A DNA stretch of 64,000 bases from Vibrio penaeicida. Its GTDB lineage: Bacteria; Pseudomonadota; Gammaproteobacteria; Enterobacterales; Vibrionaceae. The notes under the pieces were generated by a model. That model did no database searches, was not told the origin of the DNA, and was given only the letters and a program-made list of their open reading frames with translations. Both the position numbers and the translations under genes were made by a program. Every line of letters starts with the position of its first letter. Within the stretch, counting starts at the first letter, position 1. The stretch lies in NCBI RefSeq assembly GCF_030689305.1, contig NZ_JAUYVM010000004.1, positions 248,001 to 312,000 of the forward strand, in the 5' to 3' direction. This document shows positions 9,011-18,855 of the stretch, piece after piece.

Positions 9011-10246
9011 TCAACTAGTAACGACGCAATTTCGCCCATTTTTTTTCGCTTTATATAGTGCCTCATCTGCTGCTTTAAGTACCTTTTTAGGGTGTTTTAT
9101 ATCTGAACTATCCGCTACACCGATACTTATCGTCACATTCACTGTTTTCTCAGTATTATTAGAGCCTCGCTTCTTTGTGCCCAATTTATCATCTTTAGGG
9201 CGATCAGAGCGATTTCGCACAACCATGTCATAGCTCGCGACGTTTTCTCTTAACTCGTCAAGAAAAGGAAAAGATTCATCAGCGGTTTTTCCTTTAAATA
9301 ACACCGTGAATTCTTCACCACCATAACGATAAACTTTAGCCTTCCCTTCGACATTTTTAAGTGTCTTTGCGACCAAGCGAAGTACATCATCTCCCGTATC
9401 ATGCCCATGGGTATCATTGAACTTCTTGAAGTGATCAACATCTAGCATAGCAATCGAGTAATTTCGACCTAAATGACCCATCTCGTTTTCCAATGCTCTT
9501 CGGCTGGGGATCTCGGTTAACTGATCGATAAAAGCCAGTGAGTGGCTAGTAGACATGATGTTGTATATCAGCAAAATACCGGCAAGAGAGAAAAACACAG
9601 CCGAAATATACGAAAGTTGAAAAAATCCAAACGTGACGGTAGACAACAATAGACAGTTATATACTGCATAATCAAGAGCTTCTCGACGTGTAAGTACCAT
9701 AATTGCAGAGATGCCAACAAAAATCACACTGTACAGAACCGCTAAAAATGGAAGTTTAGATACTTGGGGAATCGAAAATAAGATGCCTTCCCATAAATGA
9801 TCCATTCCGTTTTGTGAAAAGTGCTCAACGGTGAGGTATGCCCAACCAATAAACAAACTAAGCAGAAGTAAATATGCTATGCCCGTCTTTGAAAAAAAAC
9901 GTTTGTTTGGGAAAAGGTAAACGGTCATGCATGAGACAGGCATTAAAAATGCCAAGATTGAGAATTCAAGTTTGGTCGTTCCAAAATTTAGTGGAACCTG
10001 TAGTCTTTCTTGTATCACCAAATATGCCAGCATCATGGATACCGCTATCATGCCCATTCGGCCTTGGTTAAAGCTGTGACACAAGATCAGCGCGATAGAA
10101 AACAATAGATAAGGAAGAAAACCAATGGCACCTTGGTTTTGACTGATAAGAGGGGTAAGTTGATCGATACCATGGAGAATGCCTGTTACCAGGAATAAAG
10201 GAAATAGGAATCGGACCAGGTTTGCGTTTATCGCAGGTAAAGTCAT
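9011..10246 (-). CDS. Membrane-bound diguanylate cyclase
   Basis: A 411-residue inner-membrane enzyme. The first about 225 residues hold seven or eight hydrophobic segments, then a GGDEF domain (about 235-411) with intact GGEEF. The domain carries an extra basic loop of roughly 25 residues (around NRSDRPKDDKLGTKKRGSNN) before its last strands. The inhibitory RxxD site is absent at its usual place, so product inhibition is probably lost. The membrane part is not a family I can name. It is divergent from a ComFB-family gene across a 257-bp gap, a possible c-di-GMP producer-receptor pair. Confidence 0.9.
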   Translation of the reverse strand: MTLPAINANLVRFLFPLFLVTGILHGIDQLTPLISQNQGAIGFLPYLLFSIALILCHSFNQGRMGMIAVSMMLAYLVIQERLQVPLNFGTTKLEFSILAFLMPVSCMTVYLFPNKRFFSKTGIAYLLLLSLFIGWAYLTVEHFSQNGMDHLWEGILFSIPQVSKLPFLAVLYSVIFVGISAIMVLTRREALDYAVYNCLLLSTVTFGFFQLSYISAVFFSLAGILLIYNIMSTSHSLAFIDQLTEIPSRRALENEMGHLGRNYSIAMLDVDHFKKFNDTHGHDTGDDVLRLVAKTLKNVEGKAKVYRYGGEEFTVLFKGKTADESFPFLDELRENVASYDMVVRNRSDRPKDDKLGTKKRGSNNTEKTVNVTISIGVADSSDIKHPKKVLKAADEALYKAKKNGRNCVVTS

Positions 10247-10503
10247 TTGAGTTCAAAAAATCCGTCAACAGCAGCTACATATAGCCGGATCAGCATAAAG
10301 GAATAGGATACTTTTATTCACATAATTTCCAAGCGTTTTGCTAAACTTATTATGAAAAGTAGCGTACTACTGCGCATTTAGGCTAGTTTTTATGATACAA
10401 AACGAATAGGTCGCTGAAGCAGAAACAAGTCGATTGGCGTTGTTACTGATTAAGCGTTTATATCGGAATAGACGTCATGATTGAAACATAGGGAAGTACA
10501 TAA

Positions 10504-10872
10504 ATGAAAATAAGCGTCGATGTGCACAACTATATGGAGACATTAGTAGGAAACCGTCTAGGAGAACCCGACTATTCAGACAGTTATGACAGTGAGCAAC
10601 TTGCCGATTTGGCTTGTATTGCATTAAACCAATTACGTCCAATTTATATTCGACATGATATAGATTTTTTGTCTGCATTGCCTGAGGAGCGTCTTGTTGT
10701 CTTGAGAAAACAGGTTGACGATGCGCTTATAGCGGCCGAAAGCATGATAAAAGATGATCGTCGTAAACGAACTGAAGATAGCATTCCTGTAATTTTTACC
10801 AAGCCTAGACGACATGATGACGATGAATTAGAGTGGTACGAAGTACCTATCCTAAAAAAGAAAGAAGAATAA
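10504..10872 (+). CDS. ComFB-family protein (possible cyclic-dinucleotide receptor)
   Basis: A 122-residue soluble protein matching the late-competence ComFB family: a start of the form VDVHNYMETLV, the DLACIALNQLRPIYIRHDID core and a charged tail. ComFB proteins were named from the Bacillus comF operon; some members are reported to bind cyclic di-nucleotides, which I recall rather than can show. AGGGAAG precedes ATG 10504. The next gene starts 10 bases downstream with a strong AAGGAG, so the two form an operon. A membrane diguanylate cyclase is divergent upstream. Confidence 0.8.
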   Translation: MKISVDVHNYMETLVGNRLGEPDYSDSYDSEQLADLACIALNQLRPIYIRHDIDFLSALPEERLVVLRKQVDDALIAAESMIKDDRRKRTEDSIPVIFTKPRRHDDDELEWYEVPILKKKEE

Positions 10873-10882
10873 GGAGTAATTT

Positions 10883-11164
10883 GTGGGACTCTTTTCTCGT
10901 TTATTTGGTGGTTCAAAAGAAACCGTCGTACAAGAAGCAGAACCTGTTGAGTATAATGGTTATCTGATTTACCAAGAACCAAAACCTGAAGGTGGTCAGT
11001 ATCGAATAGCCGGCCGAATAACCAAAACTTTTGATTCAGGCGAAACCAAAACACATACATTTATTCGATCTGACGTTTTAGCAACAGAATCCGATGCAAA
11101 TGAGTTCATGCTAAAAAAGGCGCAGATGTTTATTGACCAAATGGGCGATAATATTTTCAACTAA
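10883..11164 (+). CDS. HlyU-family small protein (PF10115 type)
   Basis: A 93-residue protein starting at GTG 10883 after AAGGAG. It opens with an amphipathic segment (MGLFSRLFGG), then a compact alpha-beta domain with YNGYLIYQEPKPEGGQYRIAG and TFIRSDVL motifs. This is the Pfam family labelled HlyU, although it has no helix-turn-helix and is not the ArsR-type HlyU haemolysin activator. The function is therefore unknown; the label transcriptional activator should not be trusted. It shares an operon with the ComFB-like gene and is followed by a strong terminator. Confidence 0.8.
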   Translation: MGLFSRLFGGSKETVVQEAEPVEYNGYLIYQEPKPEGGQYRIAGRITKTFDSGETKTHTFIRSDVLATESDANEFMLKKAQMFIDQMGDNIFN

Positions 11165-11209
11165 ATAGTTTTTTTGCAGCACATCGAATTGATTTTAGTC
11201 ACCTTTTTG

Positions 11210-11243
11210 AGAGCCATTAAGCAGTATGCTTAATGGCTCTTTC
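11210..11243 (+). terminator. Rho-independent terminator after HlyU-family gene
   Basis: AGAGCCATTAAGCA and TGCTTAATGGCTCT form a perfect 14-bp stem around a 3-base loop, followed by TTTCATTG. It closes the ComFB/HlyU-family operon before pntA. Confidence 0.8.
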
Positions 11244-11448
11244 ATTGTTTTGAAAAATTAAAAACTTTTTGAAAGTTGAAAATATAACTGAATTTAATTG
11301 CGATAATTTTTTAAGATAAAGATGAGGCTCCTTCATTCTTTAACGTTATATCTAATGAAACTTTGTGTTTTCAATACGTTTTAGTTGAAGTTAATCTCAT
11401 CGTTAGATAAAAACTGATTATTAATTGTGCATTTAGTAGGGAATAACT

Positions 11449-13002
11449 ATGCAAATTGGTGTGCCTAAAGAAACACTCGCAGGTGAAAGGCGAGTGGCTG
11501 CAACGCCGAAAACGGTAGAGCAGTTATTAAAGCTGGGATTTGATGTCTCGGTTGAGAGCCAAGCAGGGGTTCTGGCAAGTTTTGATGATGCAGCTTTTGA
11601 ATCAGCTGGCGCGACTGTTGTCTCTCGAGATAACGTTTGGAAAAGCGACCTGATTCTAAAAGTAAATGCTCCTCAGGTCGATCCTGAATCTGGCGTTGAT
11701 GAATTTGATTTGATTAAAGAAGGTGCGAGCCTTATCAGCTTTATTTGGCCTGCACAAAATGAAGCCCTCATGGAGAAGTTATCCAGCAAAAACATCAACG
11801 TGATGGCGATGGATGCCGTACCAAGAATTTCGAGAGCGCAAGCCCTTGACGCATTAAGTTCTATGGCAAATATCGCAGGATATCGGGCAGTGGTAGAAGC
11901 CGCGCATGAATTCGGGCGCTTTTTTACCGGTCAAATTACAGCTGCTGGTAAAGTACCTCCTGCAAAAGTCCTTATAGCTGGAGCCGGTGTAGCTGGTCTT
12001 GCAGCCATTGGGGCAGCAGGTAGCTTAGGTGCAATTGTACGCGCATTTGATGTTCGCCCTGAAGTAAAAGAGCAAGTCCAATCTATGGGGGCTGAGTTTT
12101 TAGAAGTAGATTTTCAAGAAAACTCAGGGTCTGGTGATGGCTATGCCAAAGAAATGTCTGATGAATTCAATAAAAAGGCAGAAGAGCTGTATGCTGATCA
12201 AGCCAAAGATGTCGACATTATTATTACGACGGCCCTCATTCCTGGACGACCAGCACCTAAGCTAATTACAAAGGCGATGGTCGATAGTATGAAAGCGGGC
12301 AGTGTCATTGTCGATCTTGCTGCTGCAAACGGCGGTAACTGTGAGTACACGGTAGCCGACGAAGTGATCACCACCCCGAATGGCGTAAAAATTGTGGGTT
12401 ATACCGATATGGTCGGTCGGCTCCCAACTCAATCCTCACAGCTTTACGGAACCAACCTTGTCAACCTTCTAAAACTGCTATGTAAAGAGAAAGACGGTAA
12501 CATCGATATCAATTTTGATGATGTCGTTTTAAGAGGGGTAACAGTAGTCAAAGAGGGTGAAATCACTTGGCCAGCGCCCCCGATACAAGTATCCGCCCAA
12601 CCAGAAGTGAAACCCAAAGCTCAACCTGTTGAAGCTGTTAAGGCAGAGGAACCTACATCACCTTTCAAAAAGGTAGCAGCTCTGGCTATAGGGGTAGGTG
12701 CGTTTGCTTGGGTTGCCTCGGTCGCTCCAGCTTCGTTCCTTGCTCACTTTACGGTATTCGTTTTAGCTTGCGTTGTCGGCTATTACGTCGTTTGGAATGT
12801 ATCGCATTCACTTCATACTCCACTGATGTCCGTTACCAACGCCATCTCTGGAATCATCGTTGTGGGTGCTTTATTGCAGATAGGGCAAGGGAGTGGGGTC
12901 GTTACCTTCTTGTCATTTATCGCCGTTCTAATTGCAAGCATTAATATATTTGGTGGTTTTACCGTCACCAAACGTATGCTTGAAATGTTCCGTAAAGACT
13001 AA
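11449..13002 (+). CDS. pntA: NAD(P) transhydrogenase subunit alpha
   Basis: A 517-residue subunit of the proton-pumping transhydrogenase that transfers hydride from NADH to NADP+. The NAD(H)-binding domain I covers about residues 1-380 (start MQIGVPKET, glycine-rich [18 protein letters not shown] near 178-195). A charged Pro/Ala linker follows, then three or four membrane helices (about 405-510). Length and layout match the E. coli-type alpha subunit. The start ATG 11449 follows AGGGAA. pntB starts 15 bases downstream, so they are co-transcribed. A 284-bp leader region with no gene precedes it. Confidence 0.98.
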   Translation: MQIGVPKETLAGERRVAATPKTVEQLLKLGFDVSVESQAGVLASFDDAAFESAGATVVSRDNVWKSDLILKVNAPQVDPESGVDEFDLIKEGASLISFIWPAQNEALMEKLSSKNINVMAMDAVPRISRAQALDALSSMANIAGYRAVVEAAHEFGRFFTGQITAAGKVPPAKVLIAGAGVAGLAAIGAAGSLGAIVRAFDVRPEVKEQVQSMGAEFLEVDFQENSGSGDGYAKEMSDEFNKKAEELYADQAKDVDIIITTALIPGRPAPKLITKAMVDSMKAGSVIVDLAAANGGNCEYTVADEVITTPNGVKIVGYTDMVGRLPTQSSQLYGTNLVNLLKLLCKEKDGNIDINFDDVVLRGVTVVKEGEITWPAPPIQVSAQPEVKPKAQPVEAVKAEEPTSPFKKVAALAIGVGAFAWVASVAPASFLAHFTVFVLACVVGYYVVWNVSHSLHTPLMSVTNAISGIIVVGALLQIGQGSGVVTFLSFIAVLIASINIFGGFTVTKRMLEMFRKD

Positions 13003-13016
13003 AGGAGAGTAATCAC

Positions 13017-14411
13017 ATGTCTGCAGGATTAGTACAAGCCGCATACATTGTCGCCGCAATACTCTTTATCATGAGTTTAGCGGGACTATCTAAGCAAGAA
13101 TCTGCGCGAGCAGGTAACTATTACGGCATCGCTGGTATGGCAATTGCCCTTATCGCAACCATTTTTGGACCCGATACATCTGGCGTAGTGTGGATCATTC
13201 TTGCCATGGTTATTGGTGGCGGTATTGGTATTCATTACGCTAAAAAGGTCGAAATGACCGAAATGCCAGAGTTAGTTGCCATTTTGCATAGCTTTGTCGG
13301 TATGGCAGCTGTTTTAGTTGGTTACAATAGCTACATTGATCCACCGGCTATCGCTGTAACCGATGTCGATGCACACGCTAAACACGTCATCCACATGGTT
13401 GAAGTATTTTTAGGCGTATTTATAGGCGCGGTTACATTTACAGGATCGGTCGTTGCATTTGGTAAGTTACGTGGGGTCATTAATTCATCTGCATTGAATT
13501 TACCTCATAAGCACAAGTTGAACTTAGCTGCGCTAGTCGTATCGGCTTATCTGATGGTTCATTTTGTCGAAGCCGATGGGAGCATGTTCGCCCTCATTCT
13601 GATGACGTTAATTGCTTTTGTATTTGGTTATCACCTTGTTGCGTCGATAGGTGGAGCTGATATGCCTGTTGTTGTTTCGATGCTCAACTCATACTCTGGT
13701 TGGGCTGCGGCGGCGGCAGGTTTCATGCTAGCAAACGATCTTCTGATTGTAACCGGTGCACTTGTAGGTTCTTCAGGCGCTATCCTTTCATATATCATGT
13801 GTAAGGCTATGAATCGCTCATTTATTAGTGTTATTGCAGGTGGATTTGGTCAGGAAGTCTCGGTATCTAGCGGTGATGAAGATCATGGAGAGCATACTGA
13901 AACATCTGCTGAAGAAGTCGCGGAAATGCTGAAAAACTCTAAATCAGTCATTATCACTCCAGGATACGGAATGGCAGTAGCACAAGCTCAATATCCGGTA
14001 CATGAAATAACTGAAAAATTGCGAGCACATGGCGTTGAAGTTCGATTTGGCATACACCCTGTTGCAGGCCGATTACCAGGGCATATGAACGTACTGTTAG
14101 CAGAAGCTAAAGTGCCATATGACATTGTTCTTGAGATGGATGAGATTAACGACGATTTCCCAGAAACCGATACTGTTTTGGTTATAGGGGCGAACGATAC
14201 GGTTAACCCAGCCGCGCAGGAGGATCCAAATAGTCCAATTGCTGGAATGCCAGTACTTGAAGTCTGGAATTCCCAAAACGTTATCGTATTTAAGCGTTCG
14301 ATGAATACGGGTTATGCTGGTGTACAAAACCCACTATTCTTTAAAGAGAACACTCAAATGCTCTTTGGGGATGCGAAAGAATCTTGTGTACAAATATCTG
14401 CTCATTTGTAA
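13017..14411 (+). CDS. pntB: NAD(P) transhydrogenase subunit beta
   Basis: A 464-residue partner of PntA. It has eight or nine membrane helices over about residues 1-265, including the conserved proton-channel region ([17 protein letters not shown]), then the NADP(H)-binding domain III (about 290-464; [44 protein letters not shown]). AAAGGAGAG precedes the ATG. A perfect hairpin terminator follows the stop. In this window the operon is immediately upstream of vxrA, an order I recall from V. cholerae chromosome 2. Confidence 0.98.
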   Translation: MSAGLVQAAYIVAAILFIMSLAGLSKQESARAGNYYGIAGMAIALIATIFGPDTSGVVWIILAMVIGGGIGIHYAKKVEMTEMPELVAILHSFVGMAAVLVGYNSYIDPPAIAVTDVDAHAKHVIHMVEVFLGVFIGAVTFTGSVVAFGKLRGVINSSALNLPHKHKLNLAALVVSAYLMVHFVEADGSMFALILMTLIAFVFGYHLVASIGGADMPVVVSMLNSYSGWAAAAAGFMLANDLLIVTGALVGSSGAILSYIMCKAMNRSFISVIAGGFGQEVSVSSGDEDHGEHTETSAEEVAEMLKNSKSVIITPGYGMAVAQAQYPVHEITEKLRAHGVEVRFGIHPVAGRLPGHMNVLLAEAKVPYDIVLEMDEINDDFPETDTVLVIGANDTVNPAAQEDPNSPIAGMPVLEVWNSQNVIVFKRSMNTGYAGVQNPLFFKENTQMLFGDAKESCVQISAHL

Positions 14412-14448
14412 TTCAAGCTCAGCGCTTTAAAAAAGCTTTATGATAGAA

Positions 14449-14471
14449 GGGAAGCTAAGCTTCCCTTTTTA
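14449..14471 (+). terminator. Terminator of pntAB
   Basis: GGGAAGCT and AGCTTCCC form a perfect 8-bp stem with a single-base centre, followed by TTTTT. Confidence 0.75.
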
Positions 14472-14549
14472 TTTTCGCCTTGGTGTGACAACGTCACTAT
14501 GTATGAGCAATGTAAACTCTTCCAAGATAATCATCGCGAATGTCAGCAA

Positions 14550-14580
14550 TTGGTTAATAACGTAGAGCTGCTGTTATAAT
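14550..14580 (+). promoter_or_regulatory. Probable promoter of the vxr operon
   Basis: An extended -10 (TGTTATAAT, 14572-14580) lies 62 bases before the vxrA start. A TTGGTT -35-like hexamer is at 14550-14555 with a 19-base spacer, which is longer than ideal but tolerated by extended -10 promoters. Confidence 0.45.
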
Positions 14581-14642
14581 CACATTCTTATTAGTGTTAT
14601 ATTGCGAACTCACCGATAAATGCCATAGAGAACGAAACAGCT

Positions 14643-16088
14643 TTGCTAAGAAATATCGTATATTTGACTTTAGGCTGCGTTTTTACATCCGCCGCTTACG
14701 CACAAAGCTTGCCAGAGAGAATTGAGGAATTTAAAAGTCAATTTGATACCTCTAAGGCAATTGATTCCTATGACATGCGTATCATTCAGTCGGATTTCCC
14801 CAACAAGCTTCTAACGCCTGAATCGATGCTACCTCAGACGGCAAATTACCCTTTAAAAGATATACAGCGGCTATACAGCTTATCTGAAACCTGTAAAGGC
14901 AAGCTTCCATTAAGCCCACTAATTACAGAGCCTCTTGTTTTTACACGTGCTATTTGTAAAGGGACCAAGCTCCCCATTAAATGGTTTGCGCGATCTGGCT
15001 TAATTCATCCAGGTGGTGGTACATATGCAGCCCGTTACGCTGTAACCCATCCGGACATGTATGAGCAACTAGAAGACTACATGCACATCGAAGAGAGACC
15101 TGAATCCGGTACAACCAGTTTGTTAGGCAAGTTGCAGCGCATGGATTACATCACCATGAAGGCATTGCTCTCAGGTTCTGAAATGTTAATGCATGATAGT
15201 GAACTTTGGCTGCGACAAGGTGACCAATATTTAATATTCCCCCAAGATTTGTGGGAAATATTACTGAAACAACAAGAATTAAAGGCGACGCTATACAATG
15301 GCAAAGTTAGCTGTTTCGTTAAAAGCGGAAATATATGCTGGGAAGTAGAAAACCATTCTGATTTGCTTTTGCATATTATGATTGGGCTGGCGATATTCAA
15401 TGTTGTTTTGATTCTTGGTTGGGCGGTTACTCGCTGGAATAGTAAGCGCAAAGAAATGCAAAGTAGGATGTTAGTTTTACAGATTCTGACCCACGAATTG
15501 CGAACGCCCATAGCCAGCCTGTCACTAACCGTTGAGGGTTTTAGAAGAGAGTTTGAGAACCTTCCCGAAACCGTATACGACGAATTTCGACGATTATGCG
15601 AAGACTCTAGGCGATTACGCCAATTGGCTGAGGCAAGTAAGGACTATTTGCAATCGGATAATCAACAACTTTCTAGTGAATGGCTGCCTTCTGTGAAGGA
15701 ATGGCTCGAGTACAGATTTGAGGAATTAGAACAACCAATACATATCGAGCTAGATAAAGATAGCGCGATAAAAGTGAACATTTACTGGTTAGGGACATGC
15801 TTAGACAATTTAGTAAACAATGCCGTCAAATATGGTGTAGCACCTGTAGGTTTAAGTGTTAAGACAAAAAAGAATTGTGTGATTTTTAAGGTTACCGACC
15901 ACGGTAATTTAACTAAGAGAGATTGGAAGACGCTTCGAAAGCCTTTTGTGAGTAAAAGTGGACTGGGGCTAGGTTTGACAATTGTAGAGTCAATGGTTGA
16001 ACGAATGGGAGGCAAAATGTCTCTTCAAGGCCCACCAACAACATTTATATTGGAGATACCCTGTGAAACAGACACTGCTTCTGGTTGA
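14643..16088 (+). CDS. vxrA: VxrA/WigK sensor histidine kinase
   Basis: A 481-residue membrane kinase. A signal peptide (about 1-20) leads to a periplasmic sensor domain with four cysteines (84, 105, 224, 232), one membrane helix (about 241-263), a HisKA region with His284 in THELRTP, and an ATPase domain with LVNNAVKYG and the GLGLGL box. VxrA controls cell-wall recovery, biofilm and type VI secretion in V. cholerae. The start appears to be TTG 14643 with a weak ribosome-binding site; it gives a proper signal peptide and no ATG is available upstream. The gene overlaps vxrB by 26 bases. Confidence 0.9.
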   Translation: MLRNIVYLTLGCVFTSAAYAQSLPERIEEFKSQFDTSKAIDSYDMRIIQSDFPNKLLTPESMLPQTANYPLKDIQRLYSLSETCKGKLPLSPLITEPLVFTRAICKGTKLPIKWFARSGLIHPGGGTYAARYAVTHPDMYEQLEDYMHIEERPESGTTSLLGKLQRMDYITMKALLSGSEMLMHDSELWLRQGDQYLIFPQDLWEILLKQQELKATLYNGKVSCFVKSGNICWEVENHSDLLLHIMIGLAIFNVVLILGWAVTRWNSKRKEMQSRMLVLQILTHELRTPIASLSLTVEGFRREFENLPETVYDEFRRLCEDSRRLRQLAEASKDYLQSDNQQLSSEWLPSVKEWLEYRFEELEQPIHIELDKDSAIKVNIYWLGTCLDNLVNNAVKYGVAPVGLSVKTKKNCVIFKVTDHGNLTKRDWKTLRKPFVSKSGLGLGLTIVESMVERMGGKMSLQGPPTTFILEIPCETDTASG

Positions 16089-16722
16089 AGATGATAAAAA
16101 CTTAGCGGATGGATTGCTTGTAAGCCTAGAGCAAGCAGGTTATGAATGCCACCACGCGGAAACAATTTCTGAAGTAACCCCGCTATGGGACAAAGCCGAT
16201 CTAGTCATATTAGACAGGCAGTTACCAGATGGTGATTCCGTAACTCATTTGCCAGAATGGAAAAAAATCAAACAAGTTCCTGTGATTTTGCTAACTGCTT
16301 TAGTTTCCGTAAAGGACAAAGTAAACGGGCTTGATGCCGGTGCAAATGATTATCTGACAAAGCCTTTCGCGGAAGCTGAGCTATTTGCTCGTATCCGTGC
16401 GCAGATGAGAGCGCCAGATGGAGAAGAACTGGATGATTCTCGTGTTACAACAGAGCATCTGGTCATCGATAAAAACACTCGTGATGTCATCTACAAAGAA
16501 GAAAACGTTACCCTAACTCGTACCGAGTTTGATCTTCTGTTGTTTTTGGCGACCAATTTAGGACGTGTATTTACCAGAGACGAGCTGCTTGATCACGTTT
16601 GGGGATACAACCACTTTCCTACGACTCGAACTGTCGATACACATGTGTTGCAACTTAGACAAAAACTACCAGGCATCGACATTGAAACGTTGCGTGGTGT
16701 CGGATATAAGATGAAAAGCTAA
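16063..16722 (+). CDS. vxrB: VxrB/WigR response regulator
   Basis: A 219-residue OmpR-family regulator. The receiver domain has DD near residues 10-11, Asp in LVILDRQLPDGD and Lys in YLTKPFAEAELF; the winged-helix domain has RTVDTHVLQLRQKL. GTG 16063 is chosen because TGGAGA precedes it and the receiver fold begins at once (KQTLLLVEDD); a longer upstream frame would run inside vxrA with no signal. The overlap with vxrA implies translational coupling. It is the output of VxrA, known to regulate type VI secretion, biofilm and peptidoglycan genes. Confidence 0.92.
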   Translation: MKQTLLLVEDDKNLADGLLVSLEQAGYECHHAETISEVTPLWDKADLVILDRQLPDGDSVTHLPEWKKIKQVPVILLTALVSVKDKVNGLDAGANDYLTKPFAEAELFARIRAQMRAPDGEELDDSRVTTEHLVIDKNTRDVIYKEENVTLTRTEFDLLLFLATNLGRVFTRDELLDHVWGYNHFPTTRTVDTHVLQLRQKLPGIDIETLRGVGYKMKS

Positions 16723-17591
16723 TGTTCCGCCATTTACTTACGGGGTTAATTTGCATTTTACCGGTAACTGCTCACTCGACGAATCAGTGGTTTGAGCAGC
16801 AAACCTCGCTAACAAGTGCACACCAAAAACTTCTAGAAGATGATTTAGAGGGAGCATTCTCAGCAATAGTTGAAGTATGGCAGCAAAATCCGTCGAAATA
16901 CGTCGCTAATCACTTAGATCAACTATTTCTTAAGTCTATAGAGAGAGATTGTGGTCGCTCCTTGAACGTTGAAGGGCTTCCAGATTGGATTGATGAAGTG
17001 GTTATAAGACGTCAGATGATCCAATCTCCAGGTAGAAATAATTCAAGTGTGATCATCGACGTATTAGGAAATAAAGAAATAGAGTCTATTGAATTAGATC
17101 GCTGGGGCGAACAAAGTGTGTCTAATGAGTCATCTTTTGACAAACTTAGCTCTGAATCCTCTAATCAAAACATATTTCAAAAACGATATAGCTTGAATGC
17201 GCGTTTAGCTAGCGGCTTATATCTACTAAAAATAAAGCCGATAAATGAGGAACCTTGGGTTACATGGGCTGTTATGTCAGAACCGCAAGCTAAGCAAATC
17301 GTTAGATGGCAATCCAAGGATAACTGGAAAGTCGAGAAAACAGGTCTTCTGAATAAACACTGTCCACTTCCTGTGCTAAACATTTCACTTTTCGACTTTC
17401 TTGAGGGAAAGTATCAAAAGGTATGGTCACAAGAATATGAAAGCGATTACCCCAGTTCAATACCTTTAAGAGATTTGGATCCCGATAGATATGTATTAGC
17501 TGTATCAATTACACACCGTCGATGGCAAGGTGCAGTTTCTATTGAAGATCAACAAGTAATTAGTAAAACCTACGATATTTCGGTGGATTAA
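16722..17591 (+). CDS. vxrC: VxrC-like periplasmic protein (DUF2861)
   Basis: A 289-residue exported protein whose start codon shares a base with the vxrB stop (TAATG). A signal peptide covers about residues 1-18. The mature protein starts with a helical segment (WFEQQTSLTSAHQKLLEDD), then a beta-rich region ending in RWQGAVSIEDQQV. Two cysteines (about 72 and 217) may pair. The DUF2861 family is almost confined to vibrios and is the third gene of the vxr operon. Its biochemical role is not known to me; regulation through VxrA signalling in the periplasm is plausible. Confidence 0.85.
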   Translation: MFRHLLTGLICILPVTAHSTNQWFEQQTSLTSAHQKLLEDDLEGAFSAIVEVWQQNPSKYVANHLDQLFLKSIERDCGRSLNVEGLPDWIDEVVIRRQMIQSPGRNNSSVIIDVLGNKEIESIELDRWGEQSVSNESSFDKLSSESSNQNIFQKRYSLNARLASGLYLLKIKPINEEPWVTWAVMSEPQAKQIVRWQSKDNWKVEKTGLLNKHCPLPVLNISLFDFLEGKYQKVWSQEYESDYPSSIPLRDLDPDRYVLAVSITHRRWQGAVSIEDQQVISKTYDISVD

Positions 17592-17654
17592 TAATACTAA
17601 AGATCTGATAATTTAAGCCGATAACGATCAAAAGGACAATGTTACGGTTTGATT

Positions 17655-18812
17655 ATGAAAAAAATCAGTTTATCCACTACTATCGCACTCGCACTCGCAC
17701 TCGCACTCGCTGCAGGTTCTGTTAATGCTGCAAACTATTCTGTCGATGGTCGAGGTGACGCCATGGGAGGAGTAGGGGTTGTATCCGCTGATTTTCTATC
17801 GGCACCATTCTATAATCCTTCTCTTGCAGCCTTGTATCGAAGAGACGACAACGCTGGTATGATCATCCCCGGCGTGGGCTTAACCTACACAGATAATGGT
17901 AAAATGCTGCAAGACATAAAAAGCGCAGCAGACGCAATTGATGCTGGTGACCCAACCGAAATCTTATCTGTTTACGATAAACTCGTTGGCGACGAAATAG
18001 CGTTAGATATAGGTCTTACGGCGGCATTTGCCATTCCAAACCAATTCGTATCGATGAACGTGTTTGGCAAAATCTATACTGAATCATACATAACTGCCGA
18101 CATGGCACCTAGTTCAGTTCCTGATATCGACAAACTCGACCAATCACTGATTAAAGTCATGGGGATTGGCGTTACTGAACTAGGAGTAACATTCGCAAAA
18201 TACTACACTTTGTTTGGACAACATGTTTCTATTGGCGCATCGCCAAAAATTCAAAGGGTGTATTCAGTTGCCAGTCACGCTTCCTTTTCCAATTTCGGAT
18301 TCGGACGTATCACGGATTCTACAGCTGGTGAAACCGCATTCAACCTAGACTTAGGAGCTGTATGGTTTTACGGACCTTTTAGAATTGGTGCGTCTGCAAT
18401 GAATATAATGACACGTGACATCGTCACCAATCAAGAGAGTGTAAATGTAGGTGGACGAGTTGTTGAAATAGGTGATACCTATGAAATGAGACCAAATTAC
18501 ACTGTTGGTGCTGGATTAGTTGGCGATTATTATACCTTTAGTGTCGATTACGATTTAGTAAAGCGAGACAAGTTCAAAGGCATGAGCGGCGATGATTCAC
18601 AGATGCTTAGAGCAGGTATTGAAGTTGATGTCATGAGACAACTCCAACTTCGTGGTGGTTACTATACCAATCTTGCTAAAGAAAACGATGAAGGCACAAT
18701 CACTGCGGGTATAGGGCTAACTCCTCTGGGTATAATCACTATGGACTTGGGTGCTAGTTATACCAACGCCAATTCAATGGGCGTTTACGTTAATTTCCTT
18801 GGCAGTTACTAA
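17655..18812 (+). CDS. vxrD: VxrD-like outer-membrane beta-barrel protein (TraF-like family)
   Basis: A 385-residue exported protein of the family often labelled conjugal transfer protein TraF, though there is no conjugation gene here. After the signal peptide comes NYSVDGRGDAMGGVGVVSADFLSAPFYNPS, resembling the FadL/UPF0164-type barrel start, then alternating beta strands up to NFLGSY. It is the fourth gene of the vxr cluster, 63 bases after vxrC. ATG 17655 is used; AAAGGA lies 18 bases upstream, which better fits the in-frame TTG 17649, so the start is uncertain. The signal peptide contains a four-copy hexanucleotide repeat. Confidence 0.85.
   Translation: MKKISLSTTIALALALALAAGSVNAANYSVDGRGDAMGGVGVVSADFLSAPFYNPSLAALYRRDDNAGMIIPGVGLTYTDNGKMLQDIKSAADAIDAGDPTEILSVYDKLVGDEIALDIGLTAAFAIPNQFVSMNVFGKIYTESYITADMAPSSVPDIDKLDQSLIKVMGIGVTELGVTFAKYYTLFGQHVSIGASPKIQRVYSVASHASFSNFGFGRITDSTAGETAFNLDLGAVWFYGPFRIGASAMNIMTRDIVTNQESVNVGGRVVEIGDTYEMRPNYTVGAGLVGDYYTFSVDYDLVKRDKFKGMSGDDSQMLRAGIEVDVMRQLQLRGGYYTNLAKENDEGTITAGIGLTPLGIITMDLGASYTNANSMGVYVNFLGSY
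17685..17708 (+). repeat. Four tandem GCACTC hexamers inside vxrD signal peptide
   Basis: Four exact copies of GCACTC encode Ala-Leu pairs in the hydrophobic core of the signal peptide. Slipped-strand change would add or remove Ala-Leu without a frameshift, so it could tune export rather than switch the gene off. Confidence 0.9.
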
Positions 18813-18855
18813 CTATTTCGTTATCCTCGGCTTCCAATAAAAGGGGAGCTCAAAC

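Noticed and set aside
17639..17740. Alternative frame starting ATG 17639 right after AAAGGA in the vxrD leader
   Set aside because: The spacing to the Shine-Dalgarno is too short, the frame closes after about 30 codons and the peptide is just the shifted hexamer repeat.
17655..18812. Conjugation role for the TraF-like protein
   Set aside because: No tra, mob or relaxase genes are near; the position in the vxr operon and barrel-like start give a better explanation.
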